A stretch of DNA of 64,000 nt, taken from Limnohabitans sp. Rim8. GTDB taxonomy: Bacteria; Pseudomonadota; Gammaproteobacteria; Burkholderiales; Burkholderiaceae_C. Below are positions 10,602-20,192 of the stretch, one piece after another (the stretch's first letter is position 1; each line of letters begins with the position of its first letter). Under the pieces are notes generated by a model. The model did no database searches. It saw only the letters and a program-made list of their open reading frames with translations, and was not told where the DNA came from. The stretch spans positions 23,878 through 87,877 of the forward strand of contig NZ_CAMDLM010000014.1 of NCBI RefSeq assembly GCF_945901735.1, read 5' to 3'. A program made the translations under genes and the position numbers.

Positions 10602-11078
10602 ATGTCAACCATCCCGATCACCCAACGTGGTGCTGAAAAACTCAAGAGCGAGTTGCATCGGCTCAAAACTGTGGACCGCCCTGGCGTCATCCAGGCCATT
10701 GCCGAAGCCCGAGCTCAGGGTGACCTGAGCGAGAATGCCGAATACGATGCGGCCAAAGACCGTCAGGGCTTCATCGAAGGCCGTATTCAGGAAATCGAGG
10801 GCAAGCTGTCGGCCGCGCAGATCATCGACCCGATCTCGGTCGATGCGGGTGGCCGCGTTGTGTTTGGCGCCACCGTCGAATTGGAGGATGAGAGCTCGGG
10901 TGAGGCGGTGACCTACCAAATCGTGGGTGAGGATGAAGCTGACTTGAAACTGGGATTGATCAACATCAGCAGTCCCATTGCGCGGGCCTTGATCGGCAAG
11001 GAAGAGGGCGATGTGGCCGAAGTGCAGGCCCCTGGTGGCGTCCGCCGTTATGAGATCGTGGGCGTGTCTTACGTTTGA
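10602..11078 (+). CDS. greA: Transcript cleavage factor GreA
   Basis: GreA enters the secondary channel of RNA polymerase and stimulates cleavage of backtracked RNA. The 158-residue product is the normal size. Residues 1-75 are a charged coiled coil with the acidic tip [11 protein letters not shown] needed for cleavage, and residues 80-158 are the FKBP-like domain that binds polymerase. The start at ATG 10602 follows a GGAG ribosome-binding site. The hairpin just upstream could control its expression. Confidence 0.96.
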   Translation: MSTIPITQRGAEKLKSELHRLKTVDRPGVIQAIAEARAQGDLSENAEYDAAKDRQGFIEGRIQEIEGKLSAAQIIDPISVDAGGRVVFGATVELEDESSGEAVTYQIVGEDEADLKLGLINISSPIARALIGKEEGDVAEVQAPGGVRRYEIVGVSYV

Positions 11079-11081
11079 GGC

Positions 11082-11104
11082 AAAAAAAGCCGTTGTCTAA
11101 CGGC
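11082..11104 (-). terminator. Intrinsic terminator for yhbY (minus strand)
   Basis: GCCGTT (11089-11094) and AACGGC (11099-11104) form a 6-bp stem with a GTCT loop. On the minus strand the hairpin is followed by seven T residues (A-run 11082-11088 on the plus strand), so it ends transcription coming from yhbY. On the plus strand no T-run follows. Confidence 0.75.
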
Positions 11105-11144
11105 CTGTGTTGGCGGTACTCGCCCGATACGGGCCGAACTTCTA

Positions 11145-11618
11145 TCAGTCGTGGCGACCTTTTTTGACCGATGTTTGCTTGGGTTTGGCCCGCTTGATTT
11201 GCCCCCCAGCTGCCAGACGTTGATTGCCCAGCACACGAACGGTTTTGACCTCAGGGCGTTGACCACCTCTTGAGCTGTATTTCAGAATTTTGAAATCACG
11301 AGGACCGGCTTTGCGGTCTTCATCTGTTTCCTTGATCTTTTCAGGCTGAGGTCGCCAAAGGATCAGCAATTTGCCGATGTGCTGGATGGGCGCGGCGCTG
11401 AGTTGGTCGGCCAGTTGGGCGAACATGGCTTCGCGTGCAGCACGGTCATCGCCCAGCACGCGGATCTTGATCAGGCCATGGGCGTTCAGGGCCGCTTCGG
11501 TTTCCTTGACGACGGCAGGGGACAGGCCATCGCCGCCGATCATGACGACCGGATCCAGGTGATGGGCATCGGCGCGAAAAACTTTGCGCTCGGCAGGTGT
11601 GAGTTGTATTTGGGGCAT
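11145..11618 (-). CDS. yhbY: YhbY/CRS1-type ribosome assembly RNA-binding protein
   Basis: YhbY is a small CRM-domain protein that binds pre-50S ribosomal particles. I start at ATG 11618 ([12 protein letters not shown]), typical for the family; an in-frame upstream codon would add 32 hydrophobic residues that look spurious. The CRM domain occupies about residues 5-95 with the signature region [13 protein letters not shown] and [10 protein letters not shown]. The 157-residue product is longer than E. coli YhbY (97) because of a basic C-terminal extension ending KKGRHD. The gene diverges from rlmE, another 50S assembly factor, with 31 bases between starts. Confidence 0.9.
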   Translation of the reverse strand: MPQIQLTPAERKVFRADAHHLDPVVMIGGDGLSPAVVKETEAALNAHGLIKIRVLGDDRAAREAMFAQLADQLSAAPIQHIGKLLILWRPQPEKIKETDEDRKAGPRDFKILKYSSRGGQRPEVKTVRVLGNQRLAAGGQIKRAKPKQTSVKKGRHD

Positions 11619-11649
11619 CCCCGTATTATCCCCGCAAGGACGCATAAGA

Positions 11650-12303
11650 ATGAAAGTCAAAACCAAAAGTAAAAAGGTCAACAAAGCGTGGTTAAACGAC
11701 CACGTCAATGACACCTACGTGAAACTGGCTCTGAAAGAGGGTTACCGGGCGCGGGCGGCTTACAAACTCAAGGAAATCGACGAAACCTTGGGCCTCATTC
11801 GGCCCGGCCATTTGGTGGTGGACCTGGGCTCTGCCCCTGGCGCTTGGAGTCAGTACCTGCGCCGCCGCTTGTCACCCGATGGTGCGGCTGTGGGCGAGCT
11901 CAATGGCAGCATCATCGCTCTGGACATTCTGCCCATGGACCCCGTGGAGGGGGTGCAGTTCATCCAGGGGGATTTTCGCGAAAACGAGGTGTCCGCCCTG
12001 CTGGAGGCGGCATTGCAAGGGCGGCAGGTCGACGTGGTGGTGTCCGACATGGCCCCCAATTTGTCGGGCATCGAGTCCTCGGATGCGGCGCGGGTCCAGC
12101 ATTTGATCGAGCTGGCCGTGGAGTTTGCGCAAAGCCACATGAAGCCGCAGGGTGCTTTGGTGGTCAAGGTCTTTCACGGCAGCGGCTATAGCCAGATTGT
12201 CAAGATGTTCAAGGAGACCTTCAAGGTAGTCAAGCCGATCAAGCCCAAATCCTCCCGGGACAAATCTTCGGAGACTTTTTTGGTAGGAATGGGCCTGATC
12301 TAA
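11650..12303 (+). CDS. rlmE: 23S rRNA (uridine-2'-O)-methyltransferase RlmE (FtsJ/RrmJ)
   Basis: RlmE methylates the 2'-OH of U2552 (E. coli numbering) in the 50S A-loop late in assembly. I start at ATG 11650 (MKVKTKSKK), which gives 217 residues, the usual size; the earlier in-frame codon at 11584 overlaps yhbY. The SAM-binding motif [16 protein letters not shown] is clear. The K-D-K-E catalytic set is visible in the [25 protein letters not shown] and SSETFLVG segments. It stands directly before ftsH, as in E. coli (rrmJ-ftsH). Confidence 0.95.
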   Translation: MKVKTKSKKVNKAWLNDHVNDTYVKLALKEGYRARAAYKLKEIDETLGLIRPGHLVVDLGSAPGAWSQYLRRRLSPDGAAVGELNGSIIALDILPMDPVEGVQFIQGDFRENEVSALLEAALQGRQVDVVVSDMAPNLSGIESSDAARVQHLIELAVEFAQSHMKPQGALVVKVFHGSGYSQIVKMFKETFKVVKPIKPKSSRDKSSETFLVGMGLI

Positions 12304-12417
12304 GGGGCCTGATGCATTAATTCCCAGCTTTTAGAGGGCCTAACTTCTGGAAAGGCTCGCCAAGGCTTCTGGCAGGCCTAGAATGGTGTAAGTCATTTTT
12401 TTCGATTGGAGTCTCTC

Positions 12418-14334
12418 TTGAATAACCCTTGGTTTTCCAAAATTGCCGTCTGGATGGTGATTGCCATGGTGCTGTTCACTTTGTTCAAACAATTTGACAA
12501 CCGTGGTGTCGCCGGCGCGAACGCCATCGGTTATTCTGATTTTTTGGAAGAGGTGCGCAGCAACCGGATCAAGAGCGCCACGATTTCCGAAAGCCCTGGC
12601 GGCACTGAAATCCTGGCTGTCACGGTCGATGACCGTCGCATCAAAACGACGGCCACTTATCTAGACCGCGGTCTGGTGGGTGATTTGATCAGCAGTGGCA
12701 TCAAGTTCGACGTCAAACCACGCGAAGAGGGCTCCTTGTTAATGACCTTGCTGGTCAGTTGGGGCCCTATGCTGCTTTTGATCGGTGTTTGGGTCTACTT
12801 CATGCGCCAAATGCAAGGGGGTGGCAAAGGCGGCGCCTTCAGTTTTGGCAAGTCCAAGGCCCGCATGATGGACGAAAACAACAACAACACCACTTTTGCG
12901 GATGTGGCCGGTTGTGATGAAGCCAAAGAAGAAGTCAAAGAGGTGGTCGACTTCCTCAAAGATCCTCAACGTTTCCAGAAATTGGGTGGTCGAATTCCTC
13001 GCGGTTTGCTTTTGGTGGGGCCCCCTGGAACAGGTAAAACTCTGCTGGCCAAAAGCATTGCAGGTGAAGCCAAAGTACCTTTCTTCAGCATTTCTGGTTC
13101 TGATTTCGTCGAGATGTTTGTGGGTGTGGGCGCTTCCCGTGTTCGTGACATGTTTGAAAACGCCAAAAAGAACGCACCTTGCATCATTTTCATTGACGAA
13201 ATCGATGCGGTCGGTCGTCAGCGTGGTGCAGGCCTGGGCGGTGGCAACGACGAGCGCGAGCAAACCCTCAATCAGATGCTGGTCGAGATGGATGGCTTTG
13301 AAACCAATCTGGGTGTGATCGTTGTGGCGGCCACCAACCGTCCGGACATTCTGGACGCTGCCTTGCTGCGCCCTGGTCGTTTTGACCGTCAGGTCTATGT
13401 GACCTTGCCCGACATCCGCGGTCGCGAGCAAATCCTGAACGTGCACATGCGCAAAGTGCCCATTGGCCAAGACGTGAACGCGGCTGTGATCGCCCGTGGT
13501 ACGCCCGGCATGAGCGGTGCCGATCTGGCCAACCTGTGCAACGAAGCGGCCTTGATGGCGGCACGTCGCAACGCCCGTGTGGTGGAGATGGTCGACTTTG
13601 AAAAAGCCAAGGACAAGATCCTGATGGGCCCTGAGCGCAAGAGCATGGTCATGCCCGAGGAAGAGCGGCGCAACACGGCTTATCACGAAGCAGGTCACGC
13701 CCTCATCGGCAATCTGCTGCCCAAGTGTGATCCCGTGCACAAGGTCACCATCATTCCCCGCGGACGCGCCTTGGGTGTGACGATGAGCTTGCCCGAGAAG
13801 GACCGCTACAGCTTCGACAAAGAGTTCATGCTCAACCAGATCAGCATGCTGTTTGGTGGGCGCATTGCCGAAGAAGTCTTCATGCACCAGATGACCACAG
13901 GTGCCAGCAACGATTTCGAGCGTGCCACCTCCATTGCCCGTGACATGGTCATGCGTTACGGCATGACCGATGCCTTGGGGCCCATGGTTTATGCTGAAAA
14001 CGAAGGCGAAGTGTTTCTCGGCCGCTCGGTCACCAAGACCACCAACATGAGCGAAGCCACCATGCAAAAGGTGGACTTGGAGGTGCGCCGCATCATCGAC
14101 GAGCAGTACAGCTTGGCCCGTCGTTTGATTGAGGAACACAGCGCCCAGATGCACGCAATGGCCAAAGCCTTGCTCGAGTGGGAAACCATCGACAAGGACC
14201 AGATCGCCGACATCATGGCGGGCCGTGATCCTTTGCCGCCAAAGGACTGGACACCTCGCACGCCCCCCTCGGGTGGCAGCAGTGGTGGTGGTACGCCGGT
14301 CGTCCAACCTGAACCTGCTGCCACGGCGGCCTGA
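12418..14334 (+). CDS. ftsH: ATP-dependent zinc metalloprotease FtsH
   Basis: FtsH is a hexameric inner-membrane AAA protease that removes misassembled membrane proteins and controls LpxC and sigma-32 levels. The preferred start is TTG 12418 (NNPWFSKIA); the GGAG at 12408-12411 then serves as its ribosome-binding site, while the in-frame TTG at 12406 would consume it. The product has 638 residues: two membrane segments (about 5-22 and 100-120) flanking a periplasmic domain, an AAA domain with Walker A GPPGTGKT at 201-208 and FIDEIDA Walker B, and the zinc motif HEAGH at 423-427. The C-terminus is proline/glycine-rich. A strong terminator follows. Confidence 0.96.
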   Translation: MNNPWFSKIAVWMVIAMVLFTLFKQFDNRGVAGANAIGYSDFLEEVRSNRIKSATISESPGGTEILAVTVDDRRIKTTATYLDRGLVGDLISSGIKFDVKPREEGSLLMTLLVSWGPMLLLIGVWVYFMRQMQGGGKGGAFSFGKSKARMMDENNNNTTFADVAGCDEAKEEVKEVVDFLKDPQRFQKLGGRIPRGLLLVGPPGTGKTLLAKSIAGEAKVPFFSISGSDFVEMFVGVGASRVRDMFENAKKNAPCIIFIDEIDAVGRQRGAGLGGGNDEREQTLNQMLVEMDGFETNLGVIVVAATNRPDILDAALLRPGRFDRQVYVTLPDIRGREQILNVHMRKVPIGQDVNAAVIARGTPGMSGADLANLCNEAALMAARRNARVVEMVDFEKAKDKILMGPERKSMVMPEEERRNTAYHEAGHALIGNLLPKCDPVHKVTIIPRGRALGVTMSLPEKDRYSFDKEFMLNQISMLFGGRIAEEVFMHQMTTGASNDFERATSIARDMVMRYGMTDALGPMVYAENEGEVFLGRSVTKTTNMSEATMQKVDLEVRRIIDEQYSLARRLIEEHSAQMHAMAKALLEWETIDKDQIADIMAGRDPLPPKDWTPRTPPSGGSSGGGTPVVQPEPAATAA

Positions 14335-14364
14335 GCCAGCCAGGACAAGCCAGTAAGACAAGGG

Positions 14365-14388
14365 ACGGGGCCTGCGGGCCCCGTTTTC
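14365..14388 (+). terminator. Intrinsic terminator after ftsH
   Basis: ACGGGGCC (14365-14372) pairs with GGCCCCGT (14377-14384) around a TGCG tetraloop, followed by TTTT. It lies 31 bases after the ftsH stop and separates ftsH from folP. Confidence 0.85.
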
Positions 14389-14432
14389 CATGGCCATGCC
14401 CTTTTTTGTTTTGTTTGAAAGTTGCTTGTTGC

Positions 14433-15287
14433 ATGCATTGGCAAACTACACGTTTTAATCTGGACCTCACTCGCCCTTGGGTCATGGGCATCGTCAATCT
14501 GACACCAGACTCTTTTTCTGATGGCGGGCAGCATGCGCAGGGCTCACAGGCCTTGCTGCATGCCGAGCGGTTGTTGCGCGAAGGTGCAGGCATTCTGGAC
14601 GTGGGGGCGGAGTCGACCCGACCTGGTGCCCAAGCGGTGCCGCTGGAAGACGAGTTGGCGCGGTTGATGCCATTTTTGAGGGAGGCCGTGCGGTGGCAGG
14701 TTCCGATATCGGTGGACACTTACAAGCCCGAGGTGATGCAGGCGGTTCTGGATATAGGGGTGGACATCGTGAACGACATCTGGGCTTTGCGCCAGCCGGG
14801 TGCCGAGCGCGTTGTGGTGGCCCATCCATCGTGCGGGGTGTGTTTGATGCACATGCACCGTGACCCAAAGACCATGCAACTTCACACCATGACCGGCGAC
14901 GTTGTGTCCGATGTCAAGCTGTTTTTGCAAGCGCGGATGAAAAGTCTCTTGGCGCAAGGTGTAGATGCAGCCCGTTTGGTGCTGGATCCCGGCATTGGAT
15001 TTGGCAAAACGGTGACGCAAAACTTCGAATTGCTGGTCCACCAAGCAGAGTTGATGCTGGACGGACGTCCCATCATGTCGGCTTGGTCGCGAAAGTCGTC
15101 CTTGGGGGCCGTGCTGAACCAAGATGGCGTCATTCCCAAGCCCGCTGAGCGCTTGTCGGCCAGTGTGGCTGCGGCTTTACTGGCCGTAGAGCGGGGTGCT
15201 CGCTTGATTCGCGTGCACGATGTCAAGCCCACGGTGGACGCCTTGAAAGTCTGGCAAGCAGTCCAAACAGCCACAGCTCAAAAATGA
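14433..15287 (+). CDS. folP: Dihydropteroate synthase
   Basis: FolP condenses 6-hydroxymethyl-dihydropterin pyrophosphate with p-aminobenzoate in folate synthesis and is the sulfonamide target. I start at ATG 14433 (MHWQTTRF), giving 284 residues; an upstream in-frame codon at 14406 adds a Cys-rich nonamer of doubtful reality. The TIM-barrel family signatures are present: GIVNLTPDSFSDGG, DVGAESTRPGA, and a C-terminal GARLIRVHDV segment with the RVHDV substrate-binding residues. The folP-glmM pairing downstream of ftsH is the standard proteobacterial order. Confidence 0.94.
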   Translation: MHWQTTRFNLDLTRPWVMGIVNLTPDSFSDGGQHAQGSQALLHAERLLREGAGILDVGAESTRPGAQAVPLEDELARLMPFLREAVRWQVPISVDTYKPEVMQAVLDIGVDIVNDIWALRQPGAERVVVAHPSCGVCLMHMHRDPKTMQLHTMTGDVVSDVKLFLQARMKSLLAQGVDAARLVLDPGIGFGKTVTQNFELLVHQAELMLDGRPIMSAWSRKSSLGAVLNQDGVIPKPAERLSASVAAALLAVERGARLIRVHDVKPTVDALKVWQAVQTATAQK

Positions 15288-15371
15288 GCGCTGGCACTCA
15301 GTGCGTGTCAGGGATTGGGCTTGCCTAGACCGATAAAATCAGACTACTCATTATAAAAAAAGGATCAATGC

Positions 15372-16700
15372 ATGGCACGGCAATATTTCGGGACAGACGG
15401 CATTCGCGGCACAGTGGGGCAAAGCCCCATCACGCCCGACTTCATTTTGCGTCTGGCCCATGCGGTCGGCCGTGTGTTGAAGGCCCAGGAACCCCATCCT
15501 GTGGTTTTGATCGGCAAAGACACCCGCATTTCCGGGTACATGCTCGAAAGTGCTTTGGAGTCGGGCTTCAACTCGGCAGGGGTCGACGTGGTCTTGCTCG
15601 GGCCTGTGCCGACGCCCGCTGTGGCTTACCTGACCCGAGCGCAGCGCGCTTCTTTGGGGGTGGTGATCAGTGCCAGTCACAACCCGTTTGCCGACAATGG
15701 CATCAAATTCTTCAGCGCCAAAGGACAGAAACTTTCCGATGATTGGGAGAAGTCCGTGGAGGCCAGGCTGCTGGAGGACCCGGTTTGGGCGGACTCTGCC
15801 GATCTGGGCAAGACCCGGCGACTGGACGATGCAGCGGGCCGATACATCGAGTTTTGCAAGAACACATTCCCCAACGACTTGACGCTTAAAGGCCTGAAGA
15901 TCGTGGTGGACGCCGCCCACGGAGCGGCCTACCAGATCGCGCCCAAAGTCTTCCACGAATTGGGCGCAGAGGTGATCGCCATGGGTTGTGCACCCGATGG
16001 CCTGAACATCAACAAGGGCGTGGGCGCAACCCACCCCGAGACACTGGTGCAGGCCGTCAAGGACCACCGGGCCGATTACGGCGTGGCCCTCGATGGCGAC
16101 GCCGACCGCCTGCAGTTGGTGGATGCCTCAGGGCGCTTGTTCAATGGCGATGAATTGTTGTACCTGATGGTCGCCGACCGTTTGGCCCGGGACGAGGCTG
16201 TGCCCGGTGCCGTGGGCACCTTGATGACCAATCTGGCGGTAGAGATTGCCCTCCAAAAGCGAGGCGTGCAATTTGTGCGGGCCAACGTGGGAGACCGTTA
16301 CGTGTTGGAGGTATTGCATGACAAAGGCTGGTTGCTCGGTGGTGAAGGCTCGGGCCACTTGCTGGCCCTGGACAAGCACACCACGGGTGATGGGCTGGTC
16401 AGTGCTTTGCAGGTGCTGCAAGCCTGTGTGGGCAGCGGCAAGACCATGGCGCAGCTGCTCGAAGGGATCAGCCTCTTTCCGCAAACCTTGATCAATGTGC
16501 GCCTGTCGCCCGGCTTTGATTGGCCAGGTCACGCCCCTTTGTGGGCGGCCAAACAAGCGGTTGAGACCGAGTTGGGCGATTCCGGGCGGGTTTTGATTCG
16601 TGCCAGCGGCACCGAACCCTTGGTCCGCGTCATGGTGGAGGCCAAGGACGCGGCGCAGGCGCGTCTATGCGCTGAACGGATTGCGGCCACCTTGGCATGA
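15372..16700 (+). CDS. glmM: Phosphoglucosamine mutase
   Basis: GlmM interconverts glucosamine-6-phosphate and glucosamine-1-phosphate, feeding UDP-GlcNAc for peptidoglycan and the lipid A made by the first operon in this window. The 442-residue product is of normal length, with four alpha/beta domains. The active serine is in ISASHNP (Ser102), the metal-binding loop is [11 protein letters not shown], and the C-terminal phosphate-binding loop is [12 protein letters not shown]. The start ATG at 15372 has AAAGGA nine bases upstream. It is 84 bases after folP and convergent with ppsR. Confidence 0.96.
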   Translation: MARQYFGTDGIRGTVGQSPITPDFILRLAHAVGRVLKAQEPHPVVLIGKDTRISGYMLESALESGFNSAGVDVVLLGPVPTPAVAYLTRAQRASLGVVISASHNPFADNGIKFFSAKGQKLSDDWEKSVEARLLEDPVWADSADLGKTRRLDDAAGRYIEFCKNTFPNDLTLKGLKIVVDAAHGAAYQIAPKVFHELGAEVIAMGCAPDGLNINKGVGATHPETLVQAVKDHRADYGVALDGDADRLQLVDASGRLFNGDELLYLMVADRLARDEAVPGAVGTLMTNLAVEIALQKRGVQFVRANVGDRYVLEVLHDKGWLLGGEGSGHLLALDKHTTGDGLVSALQVLQACVGSGKTMAQLLEGISLFPQTLINVRLSPGFDWPGHAPLWAAKQAVETELGDSGRVLIRASGTEPLVRVMVEAKDAAQARLCAERIAATLA

Positions 16701-16802
16701 CGATCCCTGAGTTGTCCAGTTCTCCAGTGGCTTGGGCGGGCCTGAAGGTGCACGCTCCACCCATGTGGTGGGGCATGTCCAAGGTCCTTGAGGGCGACTT
16801 TT

Positions 16803-17624
16803 TTAGTAGATCAGCCGGTCCGGCTTGATCTCTTGCAAGATCGTGGTGGCGATTTCTTCGATCGATTTGGTGGTTGTGGACAACCAGCGGATGCCTGATC
16901 GGCGCATCATCGCCTCGGCTTCCGAGACTTCCATGCGGCAGTTGTCTAGGCTGGCGTAACGCGAGTTGGGGCGGCGCTCCGTGCGGATTTCGGACAGACG
17001 CTCCGGCTGGATGCTCAGGCCAAAGATTTTCGAGCGATGTGGCATCAGCGCGGGCGGCAACTGTTTGCGCTCAAAGTCCTCCGGGATCAAGGGGTAGTTG
17101 GCCGCTTTCAAGCCGTGCTGCATGGCCAGATAAAGGCTGGTGGGGGTTTTGCCGCTGCGGCTGACGCCCACCAAAATGACATCCGCCGACTCCAGATCTC
17201 GATTCGATTGACCATCATCGTGCGCCAGCGAAAAATTGATGGCTTCAATCCGGTCGTGGTATTCCTTGCTTTTGCTCACGTCCGAAAAACGGCCCACTCG
17301 GTGGTGCGACTTGATACCGAGCTCGGCTTCCAATGGGTTGACAAATGTACCGAACATGTCGAGCAGCATGCCCTGGCAATGTTCTTGAAGGACTTTGAGG
17401 ACATCCATGTTCACCAGGGTGGTGAACACAATGGGCTTGGTCCCTTCCGTGTCGGCGGTGTGGTTGATCTGCCGCACCGCTTGGTGTGCTTTGTCGATGG
17501 TGTCTGTGAATGGCAATCGTACATGGCGAGATTTCATGTCGAATTGGGCCAGGATCGCATTGCCAAAAGTTTCGGCGGTGATGCCTGTGCCGTCCGATAC
17601 GAAAAATACAGTGCGTTTTGGCAT
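16803..17624 (-). CDS. ppsR: Phosphoenolpyruvate synthase regulatory protein (bifunctional kinase/phosphorylase, DUF299)
   Basis: PpsR inactivates PEP synthase by ADP-dependent phosphorylation of a threonine next to its catalytic His, and reactivates it by phosphorolysis. The 273-residue product from ATG 17624 begins [18 protein letters not shown], the standard family start; ATG 17633 would add three residues. The P-loop GVSRSGKT is at 153-160. The gene diverges from ppsA, its substrate, with about 145 bases between starts, and a perfect dyad lies just upstream. It converges with glmM. Confidence 0.93.
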   Translation of the reverse strand: MPKRTVFFVSDGTGITAETFGNAILAQFDMKSRHVRLPFTDTIDKAHQAVRQINHTADTEGTKPIVFTTLVNMDVLKVLQEHCQGMLLDMFGTFVNPLEAELGIKSHHRVGRFSDVSKSKEYHDRIEAINFSLAHDDGQSNRDLESADVILVGVSRSGKTPTSLYLAMQHGLKAANYPLIPEDFERKQLPPALMPHRSKIFGLSIQPERLSEIRTERRPNSRYASLDNCRMEVSEAEAMMRRSGIRWLSTTTKSIEEIATTILQEIKPDRLIY

Positions 17625-17647
17625 GCTCGTCATTTTTTTCAATGGCC

Positions 17648-17664
17648 GGGGTCAACATGACCCC
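17648..17664. promoter_or_regulatory. Perfect inverted repeat between ppsR and ppsA (operator candidate)
   Basis: GGGGTCA and TGACCCC (7-bp arms) are separated by ACA. The site lies 24 bases upstream of the ppsR ATG at 17624 and 105 bases upstream of ppsA. No T-run follows on either strand, so it is more like a dimeric protein-binding site than a terminator. The binding factor is unknown. Confidence 0.5.
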
Positions 17665-17768
17665 TAAAATCAGTCAATTATCCACCGCTGTCCACTCGGG
17701 GTTCTTTTCAAAGAACAACACAACCCTGACCTGCACCATGGAGCCAGATTTTAACTTTGGAGCTTTGC

Positions 17769-20159
17769 ATGTCTGATCTTTTCAGTGAGACCGCTTTGGT
17801 CGTTCCCTTTGAGTTGTTGCGCATGACCGACGTCGAGTCGGTCGGGGGTAAAAACGCCAGCTTGGGGGAGATGATTTCTCAACTGCCTTCAGGTGTGCGC
17901 GTCCCCACGGGCTTTGCCACCACCGCCCACGCCTTTCGCCAGTTTTTGGCGTTGGGTGGCCTGACCGCGCGCATCAATGCCCGACTCGATGCCCTGGACA
18001 CCGAGGACGTGCGCGCCTTGGCCGCAGCAGGTGCCGAAATTCGCGCCATGGTCGAGGCCCAGCCTTTTCCAGCGGATCTGGAACAAGCCATTCGCGCAGA
18101 ATTTTTGAGCCTGCAAAGCAGTAACCCGGAGGCTTCGTTTGCGGTGCGTTCTTCGGCTACGGCCGAAGATTTGCCCGATGCCTCGTTTGCCGGTCAGCAA
18201 GAAACCTTTTTGAACGTGGTCGGTATCGACGATGTCCTGCATAAGATGAAAGAGGTGTTTGCCTCGCTCTACAACGACCGCGCCATAAGCTACCGCGTGC
18301 ACAAAGGCTTTGCCCACGCCGGTGTGGCGTTGTCGGCGGGCGTGCAGCGCATGGTGCGCTCCGATTTGGGTGCGGCGGGCGTCATGTTCACCATCGACAC
18401 CGAGTCGGGCTTCGAAGACGTGGTGTTCATCACCTCGAGCTACGGTTTGGGCGAGACGGTGGTGCAGGGTGCAGTGAACCCCGACGAGTTCTATGTCCAC
18501 AAGCCGATGCTGGCAGCCGGCAAGCGCAGCGTGATCCGTCGCAACCTGGGCTCCAAGCTCATTGAGATGGTGTTCGCCAGCGCGCAAGAAAAAGCGGCTT
18601 CGGGCAAGTTGGTCAAAACCACCGACGTTCCTACCGAGTTGCGCAACCGGTATAGCCTGTCCGATGACGATGTCGAGCAATTGGCCCGCTATGCGGTGGT
18701 CATCGAGCAGCATTACGGTCGCCCCATGGACATCGAGTGGGGTAAAGACGGCGCCGATGGCTTGCTTTACATCTTGCAAGCCCGCCCTGAAACCGTGAAA
18801 AGTCTGGCCAAGGGCACGCCCGAGTTGCGTTACAAGCTCAAAGGCAAAAGCGCCATTCTGGCTGAGGGCAGGGCGATTGGCCAAAAGATTGGCACCGGCC
18901 CGGTACGCCTGGTTCACCACATCAGTGAGATGGACCAAGTTCAGCCGGGCGATGTGTTGGTGACCGACATGACCGATCCCAACTGGGAACCGGTGATGAA
19001 GCGCGCCAGCGCCATTGTGACCAACCGAGGCGGACGCACTTGCCACGCGGCCATCATTGCTCGAGAACTGGGCATTCCTGCGGTGGTCGGTTGTGGTAAC
19101 GCCACCGAGCAATTGACCGAAGGCAGTCTGGTCACCGTCAGCTGCGCCGAGGGCGATACCGGGCACATTTACGATGGGCTGCTCGAAACCGAAATTAGCG
19201 AAATCCAGCGCGGCGTGCTGCCTGAGATTCAAACCAAAATCATGATGAATGTGGGCAACCCACAGCTGGCCTTTGACTTTGCGCAGCTGCCCAACGCCGG
19301 TGTCGGTCTGGCCCGTCTGGAGTTCATCATCAACAACAACATCGGCGTGCACCCCAAGGCCATACTGGACTATCCTGCCATCGACGCTGACCTGAAAAAA
19401 GCTGTTGAGTCGGTAGCCCGTGGCCACGCCTCTCCCCGTGCTTTTTACGTTGACAAGGTCGCCGAAGGCGTGGCCAGCATCGCCGCTGCCTTCTGGCCCA
19501 AGCCGGTCATCGTGCGACTGTCGGACTTCAAGAGCAACGAATACCGCAAGCTCATTGGCGGCAGCCGCTACGAGCCGGAAGAAGAAAACCCGATGCTGGG
19601 CTTCAGGGGCGCGGCGCGCTACATCAGCGCAGACTTCGGTGAGGCTTTTGCCATGGAGTGCGAAGCCCTCAAGCGGGTGCGAGGCGAGATGGGCCTGAAC
19701 AATGTGCAAATCATGGTGCCCTTTGTGCGCACCTTGGGCCAGGCCGAAAAGGTCACCCAACTGCTGGCCAGCCAAGGTCTGCACCGCGGCGAAAACGAGC
19801 TCAAGTTGATCATGATGTGCGAGGTGCCAAGCAACGCCATCCTCGCTGAGCAGTTTCTTGAGTTTTTTGATGGTTTCTCGATTGGTTCGAACGACCTGAC
19901 TCAGCTGACTTTGGGTTTGGACCGCGACTCAGGCATGCCGCTTTTGGCCGCTGATTTTGACGAGCGTGATCCTGCCGTGACGGCCTTGATTTCTCAAGCC
20001 ATCAAGGCCTGCTTGTCCAAGGGCAAATACATTGGTATTTGCGGCCAGGGTCCATCGGACCATCCCGACTTTGCGCATTGGTTGATGGACCAAGGCATCA
20101 GCTCGATCTCGCTGAACCCGGACACGGTCATCGAAACCTGGACCAATCTGGGGCGCTGA
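17769..20159 (+). CDS. ppsA: Phosphoenolpyruvate synthase
   Basis: PpsA converts pyruvate and ATP to PEP, AMP and phosphate, opening gluconeogenesis from three-carbon compounds. I start at ATG 17769 ([11 protein letters not shown]), six bases after a GGAG. The 796-residue product has an N-terminal ATP-binding domain ([34 protein letters not shown]), a central swivelling domain with the phosphohistidine His426 in [14 protein letters not shown], and a C-terminal PEP/pyruvate barrel with CEVPSNAI and [11 protein letters not shown]. The threonine before the Cys-His (RTCHA) is the PpsR target in known systems. Its regulator is encoded divergently. Confidence 0.97.
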   Translation: MSDLFSETALVVPFELLRMTDVESVGGKNASLGEMISQLPSGVRVPTGFATTAHAFRQFLALGGLTARINARLDALDTEDVRALAAAGAEIRAMVEAQPFPADLEQAIRAEFLSLQSSNPEASFAVRSSATAEDLPDASFAGQQETFLNVVGIDDVLHKMKEVFASLYNDRAISYRVHKGFAHAGVALSAGVQRMVRSDLGAAGVMFTIDTESGFEDVVFITSSYGLGETVVQGAVNPDEFYVHKPMLAAGKRSVIRRNLGSKLIEMVFASAQEKAASGKLVKTTDVPTELRNRYSLSDDDVEQLARYAVVIEQHYGRPMDIEWGKDGADGLLYILQARPETVKSLAKGTPELRYKLKGKSAILAEGRAIGQKIGTGPVRLVHHISEMDQVQPGDVLVTDMTDPNWEPVMKRASAIVTNRGGRTCHAAIIARELGIPAVVGCGNATEQLTEGSLVTVSCAEGDTGHIYDGLLETEISEIQRGVLPEIQTKIMMNVGNPQLAFDFAQLPNAGVGLARLEFIINNNIGVHPKAILDYPAIDADLKKAVESVARGHASPRAFYVDKVAEGVASIAAAFWPKPVIVRLSDFKSNEYRKLIGGSRYEPEEENPMLGFRGAARYISADFGEAFAMECEALKRVRGEMGLNNVQIMVPFVRTLGQAEKVTQLLASQGLHRGENELKLIMMCEVPSNAILAEQFLEFFDGFSIGSNDLTQLTLGLDRDSGMPLLAADFDERDPAVTALISQAIKACLSKGKYIGICGQGPSDHPDFAHWLMDQGISSISLNPDTVIETWTNLGR

Positions 20160-20192
20160 GCCTGCGGCCTCTTTCAAAATCAGGACAAGGTG

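Noticed and set aside
15674..15690. Possible second defect in glmM active site
   Set aside because: The ISASHNP motif with Ser102 is intact, as are the metal and phosphate loops.
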